A stretch of 64,000 bases of DNA from contig JAVTVJ010000033.1 of the NCBI GenBank assembly GCA_034509425.1, positions 7,313,001 through 7,377,000 of the forward strand. The letters run 5' to 3'. The position numbers were made by a program, and so were the translations under genes. Of the stretch, positions 52,937-64,000 are shown piece by piece. The stretch is from Eopsaltria australis (taxonomy: Eukaryota > Chordata > Aves > Passeriformes > Petroicidae). The notes under the pieces are model-generated. The model saw nothing but the letters and a program-made list of their open reading frames with translations, was not told the DNA's origin and did not search any database. Numbering within the stretch: the stretch's first letter is position 1; every line of letters starts with the position of its first letter.

Positions 52937-55900
52937 GCTTCAGAACAAGGAAAAACACTCACTGTTTTTTTACTGATTTCTGCAGGTGGCTAGCTGGCAT
53001 TGAAGCACACCTATCTATTACCATGTGAACAAATGCAGTCATAACAATGTTAAAGCAAATTAAGGTTAATGCAGACCATCATTCCTTCCAAGATGTGGCA
53101 CAGAGAGAATGGTGATTCACATGCTCAGTAGTCACAAAGAAGCCCTGAAAGCATCCAGCAAATACATGACATTTTTCCTCTTGAGAAGCTGGATTGAAGA
53201 CTACATTTTGAAAGAGTTTTCAAAATAGTCATGATGACTACAAGTAACATCAATCACAGTAATTGAGGGTAAGCCCTATTAAAGTTTTCCAATCATAATT
53301 ACCCTCATTAGGCATTCTGTTTGTGGAAAGGCTAAGGCATCCTGTAGTATTTAACTTCTTCTTATCTCTTTTTGATTCAATGAACATACCAAGCTCCTTA
53401 CATTGTACTTCATGGCATTTATCTCCCATCCACCAATTACTCTTGTACCCTGCTCTACTGATACCTCTGCAGTGTGTGCATCATTCTTGAAGTGCTGATT
53501 ACAGAATAAGCTAGTGGGAGTTTTACCAAACTTGTGCACAGATATGAAATCACCTCCTCATCTATTCTTCCAAAGCACTGCACAAATCTTTGTTACATCA
53601 GCAATGAGCTAAGGGAGCCAAGCATCCCAATTATTTTGGTAATCCCTCAATTTTTGTGTGACTTTGTCCCTCATCCCCTAGGATGGATCTATGTTCTTTG
53701 TTCCTAAAAGTTGGACTCAGCATCTGGCTATATTGAAATCTGCCTTTTTCTTGAGTTTTGGTTAGTCCAGAAAACGATTCAACATATTTCTCCAATGCAA
53801 TGCCTTTGTTTCTCATTTTGTATATCTTCACCTAAGCACTTAGTTTTGCCAGGAACAACTCAACACTATAAAAAGACTGTTAATAAAAATAGCAAAATAG
53901 GACAAAAATTGGATTATAGAGATTTCAACACCATAAATAGCTTAAGGTTTCATTTACATGCTGTTAATTCGAATAATTACAAATTTTAAAATAATAAAAT
54001 TATTTATTAGTTTCCCCTCTTGTTAATATTTATTAATTTATTTATTTTGTTCAAGATGTTGGCTTTATGCTGTGCTACAGACTGGTAGGACAATTACCAT
54101 ATTTTTAATCTGTTGAAAGAAACCATGCACGGACATACAAACTAAAATATTTTGGATGTGGCAGAGTGAGATAAAAGAATGAGAGAATAATATGTACAAG
54201 GAAAAAAAATACTGCAGGAACATGCATTTTTCTACTTTATAACATCTGTGCTCCTGAATACAGTAATACAAAGGCTCTGAAAAGTTTTTAAGAGAAACAC
54301 AAGGGGCATGGTAAGCTCCAAAAAAAGTAAATTTTCCCCAGAAAGAATAAGGGATTTCCAGATTACCATAGTATCTAAAGGAAAATTGTTGTCCTGCCTT
54401 TCGTAATACAAAATTCAGTATTCCTCAAGAAAATCAGAAACTAATTGTGCCAGTATTGGTAGATGCCACAGTGATGTCACACTTGAGATCTTGGGGAGCT
54501 TTCAGAGTAGTGTCATTTAGCACACAAGTTCTATCTGTGGTTTTCAAAGGAATGGTTTTGGGCAATTTTTCAATTGTTTCAAGAAGCCTCCCGTCAAACA
54601 CGATACAAAGCTAGTCCATCACCACCTCTACTGAATATTTTCATAGGGCCATGTGGTGAGTTAATGAGGAGAAACAGATTCTGCTCCTATCAGCGCAAAA
54701 ACATTCTCTCTGTCATCTGACTTGAATTGTGCCTGTATCAGAAACATATCAAATGTACACCAAGGAATTCATCAGAGATCCTTTGGAGAAGGGCTACCTG
54801 GCTGACCTTCTACCCAGCTAATGATACAGCAAAGTAAAAGCATCAGTGAAGTTTCTTTGGTACCTCACTCAAGAGAAAGAAAAGCATTCTATGTGACTAT
54901 GTTTCAATCGTGGACCTATTCTTACAGTTCCAGACACTCCAAGAATAGCTGTAGTGGAAATACTTCTACCCATCTGTGCTTGACAAAAAGAGGATATAGC
55001 TTTTCTTTCGGCTACAGATCAGATTACACTTGCCTGTAACATTTCCACCTAAAAGCTAGAATGTTGTAATGCACTTTACATGGAGGGAATTTGCAGACCA
55101 TATGGAAACTAGTTAGTGAAAACATATCTGTGCAAGTGTTAAATGGAACTCCACAATGAGCTTTGCTAAGCTCAAATATGTGACCTACACATCTTGCATG
55201 TTTGTTTCCAATTAGATTCTGTACAGACGATTTTAACCTTTGCAACTTCTGTTCTCTGAGGCATTGGAAGAACCTCAGTTGATGAACCACAGCAGTATTG
55301 GGCTGGATCTGGTATAATCTGTTTGAAGCTATTTTCATTCAAATGCAAAAATGTCCACTTTAATCTATCACTGATGATATTTTCTACTTATAAAATATTC
55401 TGAGATGTTGATGAAACATTTGAAATTCAGTTGAGTGTAAGATACCTTTGAAGAAAGAATTGGTTTTGGAAAAAGGAGCAAGTAACTATTTCAGTAATTA
55501 GTAATTTAGTAATTTTACTAGAGTAAATAGATGAGGAGTTTTATCAATAAATATATTCTGCAATGACAGATTGCTACCTGATAGGGTTCCTCTGTTACCA
55601 ATCACATTTGGGAATTTACCAGTACAAGAAAAATGAACAATTTCAAGTAGTAGTGGCCTAAGTTTTTGGTCTAGACTGACAAGACCATTGCAGCCTGTTC
55701 ATTTCAACTCTAATCAAAACTTATGAAGGCATTAAGACATTAAGTATAATTTACTCAAATAATAGATCATTCAGTCTTCCATGGGACAGAATGATGATAA
55801 AGTGTGATGTAAAAAGATATGACTTCAAGATTTTTCATCAAAGGTTTGAGGCAGCTGAACTACTACAAAAAGGTGAAATCATAACTAAGTTGTATACATA

Positions 55901-58572
55901 TTTCCAAAAATATATTGACAACATCTTTCTTAAAGCATCAGATACTATAGAAAATTTGCATTATTAACCTGTTTTAGAAGTTTTAAAATTAATTTTGTTT
56001 TCTGCTTCCTTTTATTTTGCACTTTCCAGTATGCACACTTAGCTACAAGACTCTGTACATTCTTACCAAATCTGAAAATGATTTAGCATTTTTTACACAC
56101 ACACATGCACAAGAGCACTAGAAAGAGCTTCAGGAAAAAGCACGCGTCATCAAGGATGTCTGACAGTATTCAGATTTTAGCAAAATGTGATAGCGGAAAA
56201 ACTTCATACCATAAGGAGGTTTTGAGAAACAGCAAAGAAGGAAATCTTTTTATGACGATCAATTTGAAAAACAGACAAGTGCCTTAAGACTTAATTATAG
56301 AAAGTTTATTTGCTCCTTTTTGATTCTTATAACTAAAACCTTTACATATAAAGTAACAAATTAAACCATTGCATATAAAAGTGTCAAGTTAATTACTGCT
56401 TGCCAGTAAAAAAAAATCAAATTTCAATTATGAAAGCCCCACAGGAATTCTATACAATCTCATATCCTGAATTACACCACTAAACCCCTTTGTTTTGCAG
56501 AGTCATTACTGGAGAGCACTTTAAAATACTTCAAGACTACCACTGGCTTTCAGTAAACAATGACAGGAAATTTCTCAAAGTAAATCAGGTATCAGACTAA
56601 GAATTTGAAATTCTCTTTCAAAGGCAATTTAACTAGGCAAGAATTCAGTTGAGTTGAGAAAAAGGGTCTCATAGAGGCAATAAAGAAAGATCAGAAGGAC
56701 ACAATGGCTATGAAAAAACTCTGAATCCTCTGTTAAGAAGAAAAAAAGCCCAAATATTTTAGAGGTGGCAAAGAAAAATTCAAGTCCCACAGTGTAAAAA
56801 TCTATGGCATGCTTGGATTTTTTTTACTTCACAGCCTCCTATTTCAATATCTTGGGAAGAAAGGACTGGTTTTTAGAAATCAGGAATGAGAGTGATTGAA
56901 GAAAAGGTTAGACGATATTAAAGAAAAATGACAGAAAGGACACTACTCGTTTTGGAGCTGAGTGTTTGGTTTGTGAACAATGTTTTCTGATTCTGAACTG
57001 GGTGGCTTAGTCATAGATGGGGCAAAATACAGAATGACACTCCAAGCAGTTATCAGAAACATGCTACAAGCCAGAAACAATCCAACAAAACATGTTTCTC
57101 TCTGGATAAGCAATGAGATAAAATACTGCTGTATAGTTCTGAGATTCCTGTGACCTCTAGTTTTTCAGTCTTTGTCATATCCTGAGAACTGTTATAGTTC
57201 ATGCTGTGGATCTGACAAAAAGACAAAATCAGAATGGCATCAATGAGTAATTTTTTTTAACCAGTAAAAGAACTCAGGTAAAACCAGGACAATTTTAGTT
57301 ATCTCTTATAAAACCCATAGTGCAATTAATCAATTGCCAAATGGAAAAGGATAATGCTGTTACAAATTTTGCAACCAGCTTCCCTGAAATAAGAGATTTA
57401 GGAATGCAACCCATCGCCTATCTTACAGTCATCTCAATGTGAATCTCAGACCATTACCTTTAGGTCATTAAGTGAGAAGTGCAACTTACAGCTATAAAAT
57501 TAACAATAAAAAATACCTGAAGCTTCTGAGTATTACTAAACTACTATACCATTCCTTAGTATTATTGGACAAGAACATTATTAAACAATAAGAAGATAAA
57601 GGAAGAAAAAGTTCTAGAAAATTTCAGTTACAAGATGTAAATATTTCTAGTAACAAGAACCAACCCTGTGAGACATAATCATGGAATTACCATAGAAAAA
57701 CTGTACACTAATACTTAGGTAAAACGCATGTATAATAGAAGGGGGTTTGGAATTTGAACACAAAGCTGTATTTTTTTCCGTGTAGATCTTCACATATTAT
57801 AAGCCTTGTCAGAATGATACTTTTTGCTCTCAATGAACAGCAATACTGTGTATCAGAACAATCCTGGAAGGAAAAAGTTTACTTGGCTGTATATATTCCT
57901 CTGAATACATAACCTGGGAGCAGTGCATGCTCATGCAAATTCCCTCCTCCCTATTTTAGTTGGTTAGTACTGATTCATTACTTTCTACATGAGCTTGCCA
58001 CTTCCTGCCACACGTATGAGGCAAATTTTCTAACTATGAAGCAGTAAAGATAGTACACAAACCCCACAAAAATCCTTGAAAGTGGTCAAGGATACTTTTC
58101 TTTAAAATTTATCAGTTTTTATTCCCCCTCCAGGAACAGTTTTTCATGTGCCTGTGTGAATCCAACTGACCTGAGGAAATAAACCCTACCAAATAGAGAT
58201 ACAGGCATCAATAACATTGGAGCATGGTCTTCTTTTTACTTTCTTCTGTGGGAATAGTTTACACTTTTTAATTGTATTTTCACTAGTTTCTCAAACTCAT
58301 GCTGAAGCACTGAATTATTCTGAGGAGAGAAAGGCAAACTACAGAGAGTATTTTGTGACAGGATGCATCATTACCATTTCAGCGGAAAAAAGGGGGTACA
58401 AAAGCTATCACTTTTAATTTCTTTAAATTAAACAGAAGTGAAATCAAAATATATTAACAACTGATTAATTCATTTATCAAAAACAGCTATATAAAATCTA
58501 GTGAAAATAAAAAATTGTTCATATCAAATGAATAATAGACAAAATAATATAATCTCATAACAGAAACAGTAC

Positions 58573-58700
58573 CTTCAATCAACAGCTCTTGTCCATGGCT
58601 GCCCAATAATGTTCGGGATAAGAAAGGGGCAAAATCAACAAAAATTTCTCTCAGGAGAGGGGCCACTTTTTCTAAAGCTCTTTCAAGCTTTGCAGTGATA
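58573..58700 (-). CDS. NBEA: Neurobeachin internal exon B, 128 nt
   Basis: The acceptor is a strong T-run ending in CACAG; the donor is G followed by GTACTG, a non-consensus GTAC type. One base completes the Ser codon from exon A, 42 full codons follow, and one G is left for a Gly codon finished by exon C. The peptide includes [20 protein letters not shown], then a [20 protein letters not shown] stretch and IE. It looks helical and amphipathic and is very strongly conserved in neurobeachin as I know it. It probably forms the start of the region annotated in the family as DUF1088, upstream of the PH-BEACH domains. There are no stops or frameshifts. Confidence 0.94.
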
Positions 58701-59840
58701 CTGTGAAAAAAACAGAGACCATGATTGTAAGAACACTTCACAATAGAAGTTAAATTATGACAAATCACATCTGGTTTTAGAGGTTTCTGTAAGCTTCGTT
58801 AAAAAAGACGATGATCATAATTTGATTAAACTTTACAGTTTTTAAATGCCTTTAAGTAAATGGAAATGTCATGTCAATCAGCAGTGTGTCAGCCTCATGA
58901 ATTTCACAGTACTTGCAGAGTACTCCAGAACAAGTAAAATTTTTATTATAATTTTCAAATATAAGAAGAATGTCAGATATTCAAGTATAGGTCTATTTTA
59001 CCATCTCATCTTAAATCTGATTTTACATACATTTCAGAACTTGAAAAGAGAATATTTTTATTTACCCTTAACAATCACAAGCAACTTATTAGTTTATTCA
59101 AGCTTTCAAATAACATTTGATATTGCAAGGCAGCATATGAGAAAGTATTCTAGCACAGATATAATGAGAACCAATATTCTTTTCTTCAACTTTGAGGGCA
59201 CACAATCCCAGGTAAATCACTTCATCTTTGCTTTTAGACTTCTCTGTCTGCTGAGTCTGTTTGAGGGTTGGTATGGTCCTTAATTTTTTTTTTTTTGTAC
59301 AATGAAAAGAGGTGTTGTGACTTCTGTTTGCTTCTTAAATACCAGAAATAATATTCCTTTGTCTGTAGATACAAACTAGTGATAGTCTGAGAATGTCAGC
59401 AGTGTGCTAAGCACTGTATCCCTTAAGGTTCCTTCTTCGCTTTCAAAACCTGACAGGGTGTAACACCTTTGTCCACTGGAACTCTTACACCAAGGTTAAA
59501 AAACCTGCTGTATTTTCTTAAAGAGTAAACTATTACTTTAAAATGGAAATAAACTTGCATACATATTCTGGTCTACCAAGAATTTTTGCTGTTGTTTTTC
59601 AGATTGCTGATGGATGAAGGGGGTTATTATTGTGCTTCCATTATGGCACCAATATATTACTGGCATTCAAAAATGCAATTATAGGAAGAAGTTACATTTA
59701 GTGACAGAATCTAAGAGAATGAACACTGGTATTTAAATTTTATACTTTATTTACTATCTATAAACACTAAATAAATGTGGATGTTTTAACTCAGATCATT
59801 TGAAGATCCCTACAATAAAAAGAAAGCGGATACATTTTTA

Positions 59841-59865
59841 TAATGAAGGAAGCTTTCCTTCATTA
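59841..59865. repeat. Near-palindrome, 11-bp arms, 3-nt centre
   Basis: The arm TAATGAAGGAA (59841-59851), centre GCT and the exact reverse complement TTCCTTCATTA (59855-59865). Confidence 0.92.
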
Positions 59866-59957
59866 ATGTGAAATTATTTTACTGAACTTCTACAGCATAG
59901 TTTCTTTCAGTGTGCTGCCATGCCATTTGAAATACAGATAACAATTTTCTAATACTC

Positions 59958-59987
59958 TAAAGGATGGATTCATATCACCATCCTTTA
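59958..59987. repeat. Perfect 10-bp inverted repeat, 10-nt loop
   Basis: The arm TAAAGGATGG (59958-59967) and its exact reverse complement CCATCCTTTA (59978-59987), about 95 bp after the palindrome at 59.85 kb. Confidence 0.9.
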
Positions 59988-62009
59988 AAGTCTATTTTAA
60001 AAAGATTGTTTGAAGTGAACTTCACTGTGGTAAAGCCTCTATTGACTATAATTGAAATGCAGGTGACTAGCTCAGAGTTTTTAATTTACAATATAAATCT
60101 AACATAAGCTTTTGCTGATAAGAGATAAAAAATCTCCTAGACTAATCTAGACTATCTAAATCATGTTTTAAAAGATACTTTTGCTGCAAATTGGTTTTTA
60201 AAATCTCTAATTTTAAAGTTAACTCTGAAAATTTCATGTACAATTGAAAAATAAATCAAGTTCAAATGTTTTTAAATTAAGATATATTTTTACTTAAGAA
60301 TCAAGCAACATTGGAGATACATGTATGCTATTAATCAACACCTTTGACCAGCTACTAATAAACAGCTTCTTATCAAATGGACAGCTGACAGATCTTGTTT
60401 ACTATGGACATATTAATGGGCAATTTGGAATAGTATTCTGAAAAAAAAATGAGATCAAAGGTCAGCACTTTAAAAAAATGTGTATCAAAGGACAGAAATT
60501 AATATCTAAATAGAGAAGAAAAGTTCGTGGTACATCTGCATGTTGGAAACTGAGTAGAGTTCTGGTCCTTCAGTTCCAAAGTGAACAAGCAAAATCAAGA
60601 AATAAATTTACACAGAGACTCCAAAAAAATGTTGGGGGAAGCCAGTGACCCAGTCACTGCTTTCTTTTTTACTCACACATACAGGTGAGAGAAACTGAAC
60701 TGGTTCTACAGCTGTTTCTAACATTTTTTATACCTTATAAAGCATACTGCCATCATTAGGGAATTCCCTATGGAGATTAATGTAACTATTTTTCATGACT
60801 GAATGAAGAGATTTTAAGGGTGTTTTGTGAAGAAATAATATTTTTTTTTCCCCTCCCCATTTCTGGACCTTCAATGAAAATAAATTCTTTATAGCTCCCA
60901 AATTCAAGATTATTTAATTTGCAGATAAAACACAACACACATCAGAAAATAAGCCATAGTAAGATACATATTATGAAAATAATTACTATATGTTATATAC
61001 ACTTATAATTTGTTTATATATAAATATATATATTATTTATATATAGAAAGGCAGTAAACTGTGACAAAAAAGATTGAAAGACCAAGGTAAAAAAATCACT
61101 TTTAAAACTGTGAGCAAAGAGATCAAATAATCCAATGGGAAGTTCTTACTACCTCCTGCTTGAGTTGATCACGAGAAAGTGCAAAGAAGGATGAGGGCAT
61201 ACAGTGCTCCAGACCCAAGAATTACCTTCCCAACTTCACTCCAACACAAACCTCTACCTCCAAATCAAGACTATTCAATGCCTTGGAGTCCAAGATCATT
61301 CTCCTCCTCAGTTTCCTCTGCTCAGCCTACAGTCATAATCAGATCTTCCTATGCAGTAGCTATAAGGGAAGGCTTAGATACATTCACTTTCATGTCACGC
61401 TCTCTGTCCCCACAAACTCTGATTTTGAATCTCATAAAAGCCATTGCATAATGAATTTATATGACATAACAAAAAATATTATTATCAAAATAAAGGTTTA
61501 GTTTTTTCTTAGGCAGAAGAGGTGGAGTTGAGAGGGTGGACAGAAAAAAGGAAAAAAAGCCCAAAAGACACTCCTTGAGTTGATTAAATTTTAAGTTGTA
61601 CCTATGTTAGTCACTTATTTCAGTTACTCCTCAGAGTACAGCTACATCTGAGTTGAAATTCTGAATTCAAAATTTTAATACCGGATTTTGCAACTCAAGC
61701 TTTTCTTTGATTCCAGGACAAAAAAATTAAAAATGCTTATGAAAGCACAAGAACATCGCCTTTGTTATAATAGTTGAAAAAAAACTAATTAATCATCTAA
61801 TTGAATTTTAACATACCTATTTAATTTTAACAATTCGTAACATGCACATTGAATTTTGAAAAGGAATTCTCCCTCTGTGAAGCATTGTGCTAGCAAATCA
61901 AAACAAGAAGCAAAAGGAGTGGTTTAATTATACCACAATTTAATTAAATTACTTCATGAAACTGTCAAGCAATAAATAATATCATACAAATGATCATTCC
62001 TTCCTTGAA

Positions 62010-62750
62010 TATTTGCATCATCTTGGAGTGGAACCAACAGCCCTTCTGCCATCAGCCTGTGCCTGCACCCATTGCTGTGATTCCACCTGCACAAACTCAT
62101 CTGACCCTTCAGGTAGGATCAGCAAAAAAAAAGGAAATTTTTTCACTGTGTGTTCAATCACTGAAGCACTGATTTCTTTTTTTTTTTGGGTTATGTAGGG
62201 CCTCTGTTTTAGGTTTATTTCCTTTCCCATTTATTAGGGAATGCCATCTCTTGCTCATGAGCATCTAAGCTTGTCACATCATGAACAGCCTGTGAACACC
62301 TAGCTGGCTGTCTGCATTCCAATGTTCTTACAGCCATACTTGCACTGGCCAGCCAACTCAGGGACACTTGGCCACTCCTAAGTATGTCCCATGTCAGCTT
62401 TTTAGGGCAGATGCACGTGCACTTCAAAAAGGTCGAGGATTTGTCTTTGAACTGCTGCAGCAAAACCTTTTCACAATAATAACCCATTCTACAAGATATT
62501 TAATAGGAATTTCATAGGGCATTTTCCTGGCTGCCAGTCAGGGCAAGAGAGATATTAGCTACTCCTGGGCATGAGTCTCTGGTAACACCAACTCAGATTG
62601 GGTGCCCCCATTTAGTGACCTGCACAAATAAGGGTCTGGTTTTGTCCTCTCCAGTTTAATGCAGGCCTTCATTTGCTCAGGAGAGGTTGAGTGTCTCCTT
62701 CCACTTCCTAGTGCTCCATTGCCAAACTCCTTACTTTCCAACTTTTACTA
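62010..62750. other. GC-richer segment of unknown origin
   Basis: About 700 bp with richer C/G content than its surroundings and several short ORFs on both strands, none recognised. A TTGAATAAAGAAAA stretch at its high-coordinate end contains a polyadenylation-type AATAAA in plus orientation. That would fit an old LTR or retrocopy, but no terminal repeats or known coding sequence could be found. Confidence 0.3.
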
Positions 62751-63019
62751 TCATTATTGAATAAAGAAAAACGACAGCCAGCTGAAAAATTACTTTAATG
62801 AAGTTTTGATGTCTGGGATAGTTTGAACAAATTAGACTCTTCAGCTGAAAAACTCAGACTTTCAGTGAAGTGTTATTTTAGTATACACACCCTCAGTACC
62901 CAAAAAGTATATACACTGTAGCATATGTATAACTACAGTAATGTATATTAAATGAGCTATTTTTTACAGTAATTTGGGAAGAGAAATTATAATTAATATT
63001 AAAAGATAAACTCATGTAC

Positions 63020-63146
63020 CTCATGTTTTCAGCTGAATCCTCTGGCATTGGAGCAACAGTTTGGACAGCTGGCAGATTTTTGCTAGTAGCACCATTCACA
63101 AAGCTGGATGACGAAGAGGAAGAAGAAGATCCTGAGTCTACTGCAC
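63020..63146 (-). CDS. NBEA: Neurobeachin internal exon A (serine-rich linker), 127 nt
   Basis: First exon of the window in transcription order. On the minus strand the acceptor is a T-rich stretch, then GGGGG and ACAG. The donor is AG followed by GTACATGAG. The exon starts with the last two bases of a codon, gives 41 full codons and ends with two bases of a Ser codon completed by exon B. It encodes AVDSG, nine consecutive serines using mixed codons, then FVNGATSKNLPAVQTVAPMP and EDSAENM. This is a low-complexity, probably disordered linker between the armadillo-like part and the helical region before PH-BEACH. A second in-frame AG lies 6 nt inside the exon, so a GA-less variant is possible. 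Exon boundaries are inferred from splice signals and reading phase. Confidence 0.9.
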
Positions 63147-64000
63147 CTGTCCCCCAAAAAACACAAACCTTAGTTCAGTCTTAAGAAACAAAACTTTTAA
63201 AATAATCCTTGTATTGTTAATCTACTTCTAAGTATGGAAATAATGCTATTTATTCTAAAATAGTGAAAACCTTTCCATATGGTTATCATAAAAGTTAATA
63301 CCTTAACTTTGCTGGTATAAAAATAATAAGCTTGAAATCTATTGAAAATCAGGCAAAATAAATCCTTACCTCATTTCCATTATTCCCAAATTATATTCCA
63401 AAGTTGAAAATAATTTTAAATCATCCTGTAAGGCAAGATCTTTCTAAAATAAAAGTATACTTAACATGAGCTTGAGTGGAGAATAGAATTTTAAATATTT
63501 CTTAAAATATATTTATATCTGTACACTTGGCTGCTCAGTTGCAACTACAGGCAGAAAATAAAATAGAGGTTAAAAAATGACAGGGAAGATTAAAAATGTA
63601 TATCACTTCAGGAAGTAATGGAAGAAATTTGTATCTGATTAAGACTCTAATTACAATTTTTCTGATTTGTTCCTTTAGTCAAGGAGAATTGTAAGATCTT
63701 ATAAGTTAGGAGGAGAGTGGGGGTATCATTTCAATGGGTTGTGAACAGCCTCCAGAAAAAAAAGATGCACACAGAGCATACATTTATACTTTAAGTGATC
63801 TGGGTCAGAGCTAAGGGCTAAACTTAGACTCTAAATGCCAATCTATCATGTCTGCTGAAACGGTGCTGTGAGCTCAGCCTCTCTGAAGCAAACCAGCAAA
63901 GGCTCAGAGAGGCCATGAACAGTGAGAGTGCTGTGATAAATGCTCCCTGCTCTGCACAGTCCTTCTGCAACACATCACTGCAAGAGAGGTAGCTACAAAC
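63147..64000 (-). other. NBEA: Partial intron upstream of exon A
   Basis: This is 854 bp of the intron preceding exon A. It is AT-rich up to about 63.8 kb and then slightly GC-richer. A 10-bp perfect inverted repeat (arms 63877-63886 and 63904-63913) lies in the GC-richer end. I see no coding exon with proper splice sites here. Confidence 0.8.
63877..63913. repeat. Perfect 10-bp inverted repeat, 17-nt loop
   Basis: Arms GCCTCTCTGA (63877-63886) and TCAGAGAGGC (63904-63913) in a slightly GC-richer part of the intron before exon A. Confidence 0.88.

Larger units (their letters stand above)
39562..58572 (-). other. NBEA: Intron between exons B and C (19,011 bp)
   Basis: The longest intron of the window, GT-AG on the minus strand. 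Near its 3' end (39.8-40.1 kb) is an AT-rich block with many ATTA/TAAT cores. It also holds perfect hairpins at 41.41 and 52.91 kb, a three-unit 10-mer tandem repeat (44.43 kb) and an 18-T run (49843-49860). I see no nested gene; in particular no long single-exon ORF such as MAB21L1, which in other vertebrates lies within NBEA. Confidence 0.88.
58701..63019 (-). other. NBEA: Intron between exons A and B (4,319 bp)
   Basis: A GT-AG intron on the minus strand with a GTAC-type donor. It holds two inverted repeats at 59.84-59.99 kb, a TA-rich low-complexity stretch near 61.01-61.05 kb, and a GC-richer segment at 62.0-62.75 kb of unknown origin. The 145-codon ORF at 58846-59283 on the plus strand has a biased low-complexity composition and no recognised family. 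Confidence 0.87.
1..64000 (-). other. NBEA: Internal part of the neurobeachin (NBEA) gene
   Basis: Six minus-strand exons join in phase into about 219 codons whose peptide I recognise as vertebrate neurobeachin, in the stretch before the PH-BEACH module. Neurobeachin is a very large cytosolic and membrane-associated BEACH protein that anchors protein kinase A regulatory subunits and helps traffic synaptic receptors. The paralogue LRBA is less likely: the residues after the shared HGAWG motif are AVSH, as in NBEA from memory, and the [15 protein letters not shown] segment also fits NBEA better. The gene extends past both window edges, so neither promoter, start codon, stop codon nor polyadenylation site is present. 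The identity is recalled from family knowledge and was not searched. Confidence 0.92.

Noticed and set aside
39562..58572. Nested MAB21L1 gene, which lies in an NBEA intron in other vertebrates
   Set aside because: No single-exon ORF near 360 codons exists anywhere in the window; it should lie in a different intron further along the gene.
58846..59283. 145-codon plus-strand ORF
   Set aside because: Composition is rich in Phe, Ile, Tyr and Lys, as expected of AT-rich random sequence. There is no recognised domain, promoter or splice context, and it lies inside an intron.
1..64000. Prokaryotic features: operons, CRISPR arrays, insertion sequences, Shine-Dalgarno sites
   Set aside because: No regularly spaced repeats, no compact coding and clear spliceosomal exons; the sequence is vertebrate nuclear DNA.

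Overview
The window is vertebrate nuclear DNA, most likely from a bird. It is AT-rich, almost entirely non-coding, and contains CR1-type LINE retrotransposon fragments with the avian-style 3' tail, A/C-rich low-complexity tracts and microsatellites. No bacterial, phage or plasmid feature is visible (no operons, CRISPR, rRNA or tRNA genes). Most open reading frames are chance ORFs; only those overlapping the exons or a decayed CR1 element have any recognisable content.

The window lies inside one long gene on the minus strand, the orthologue of neurobeachin (NBEA), a BEACH-domain scaffold and A-kinase anchoring protein of neurons. I find six internal coding exons, in transcription order: 63146-63020 (127 nt), 58700-58573 (128 nt), 39561-39500 (62 nt), 27123-27059 (65 nt), 16271-16163 (109 nt) and 12131-11965 (167 nt). 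Every one has an AG acceptor and a GT donor, the reading phase is kept across all five junctions, and together they encode about 219 residues without a stop. The peptide runs from a serine-rich linker into the conserved helical region just before the PH-BEACH module. The PH, BEACH and WD40 exons lie beyond the low-coordinate end of the window. The N-terminal lectin-like and armadillo exons lie beyond the high-coordinate end.

The complete introns, in transcription order, are 4,319, 19,011, 12,376, 10,787 and 4,031 bp. About 12 kb of the next intron and 0.85 kb of the preceding one are also present. They hold two CR1 3' tails on the plus strand (9.1-9.4 kb and 17.7-18.0 kb), a decayed piece of CR1 ORF2 endonuclease on the minus strand (23.4-24.3 kb), a foldback element with a tRNA-like B box (11.5-11.6 kb), a TATATC hexamer microsatellite (33.4 kb), several perfect short hairpins, and AT-rich stretches with clustered homeodomain-type core motifs that could be conserved enhancers.

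I did not find a new multi-gene system. The items most worth checking are the splice architecture at the 58-63 kb exons (two GTAC donors, a possible 6-nt tandem acceptor, and an exon pair whose joint skipping keeps the frame), the foldback element, the perfect hairpins and the candidate non-coding regulatory blocks.
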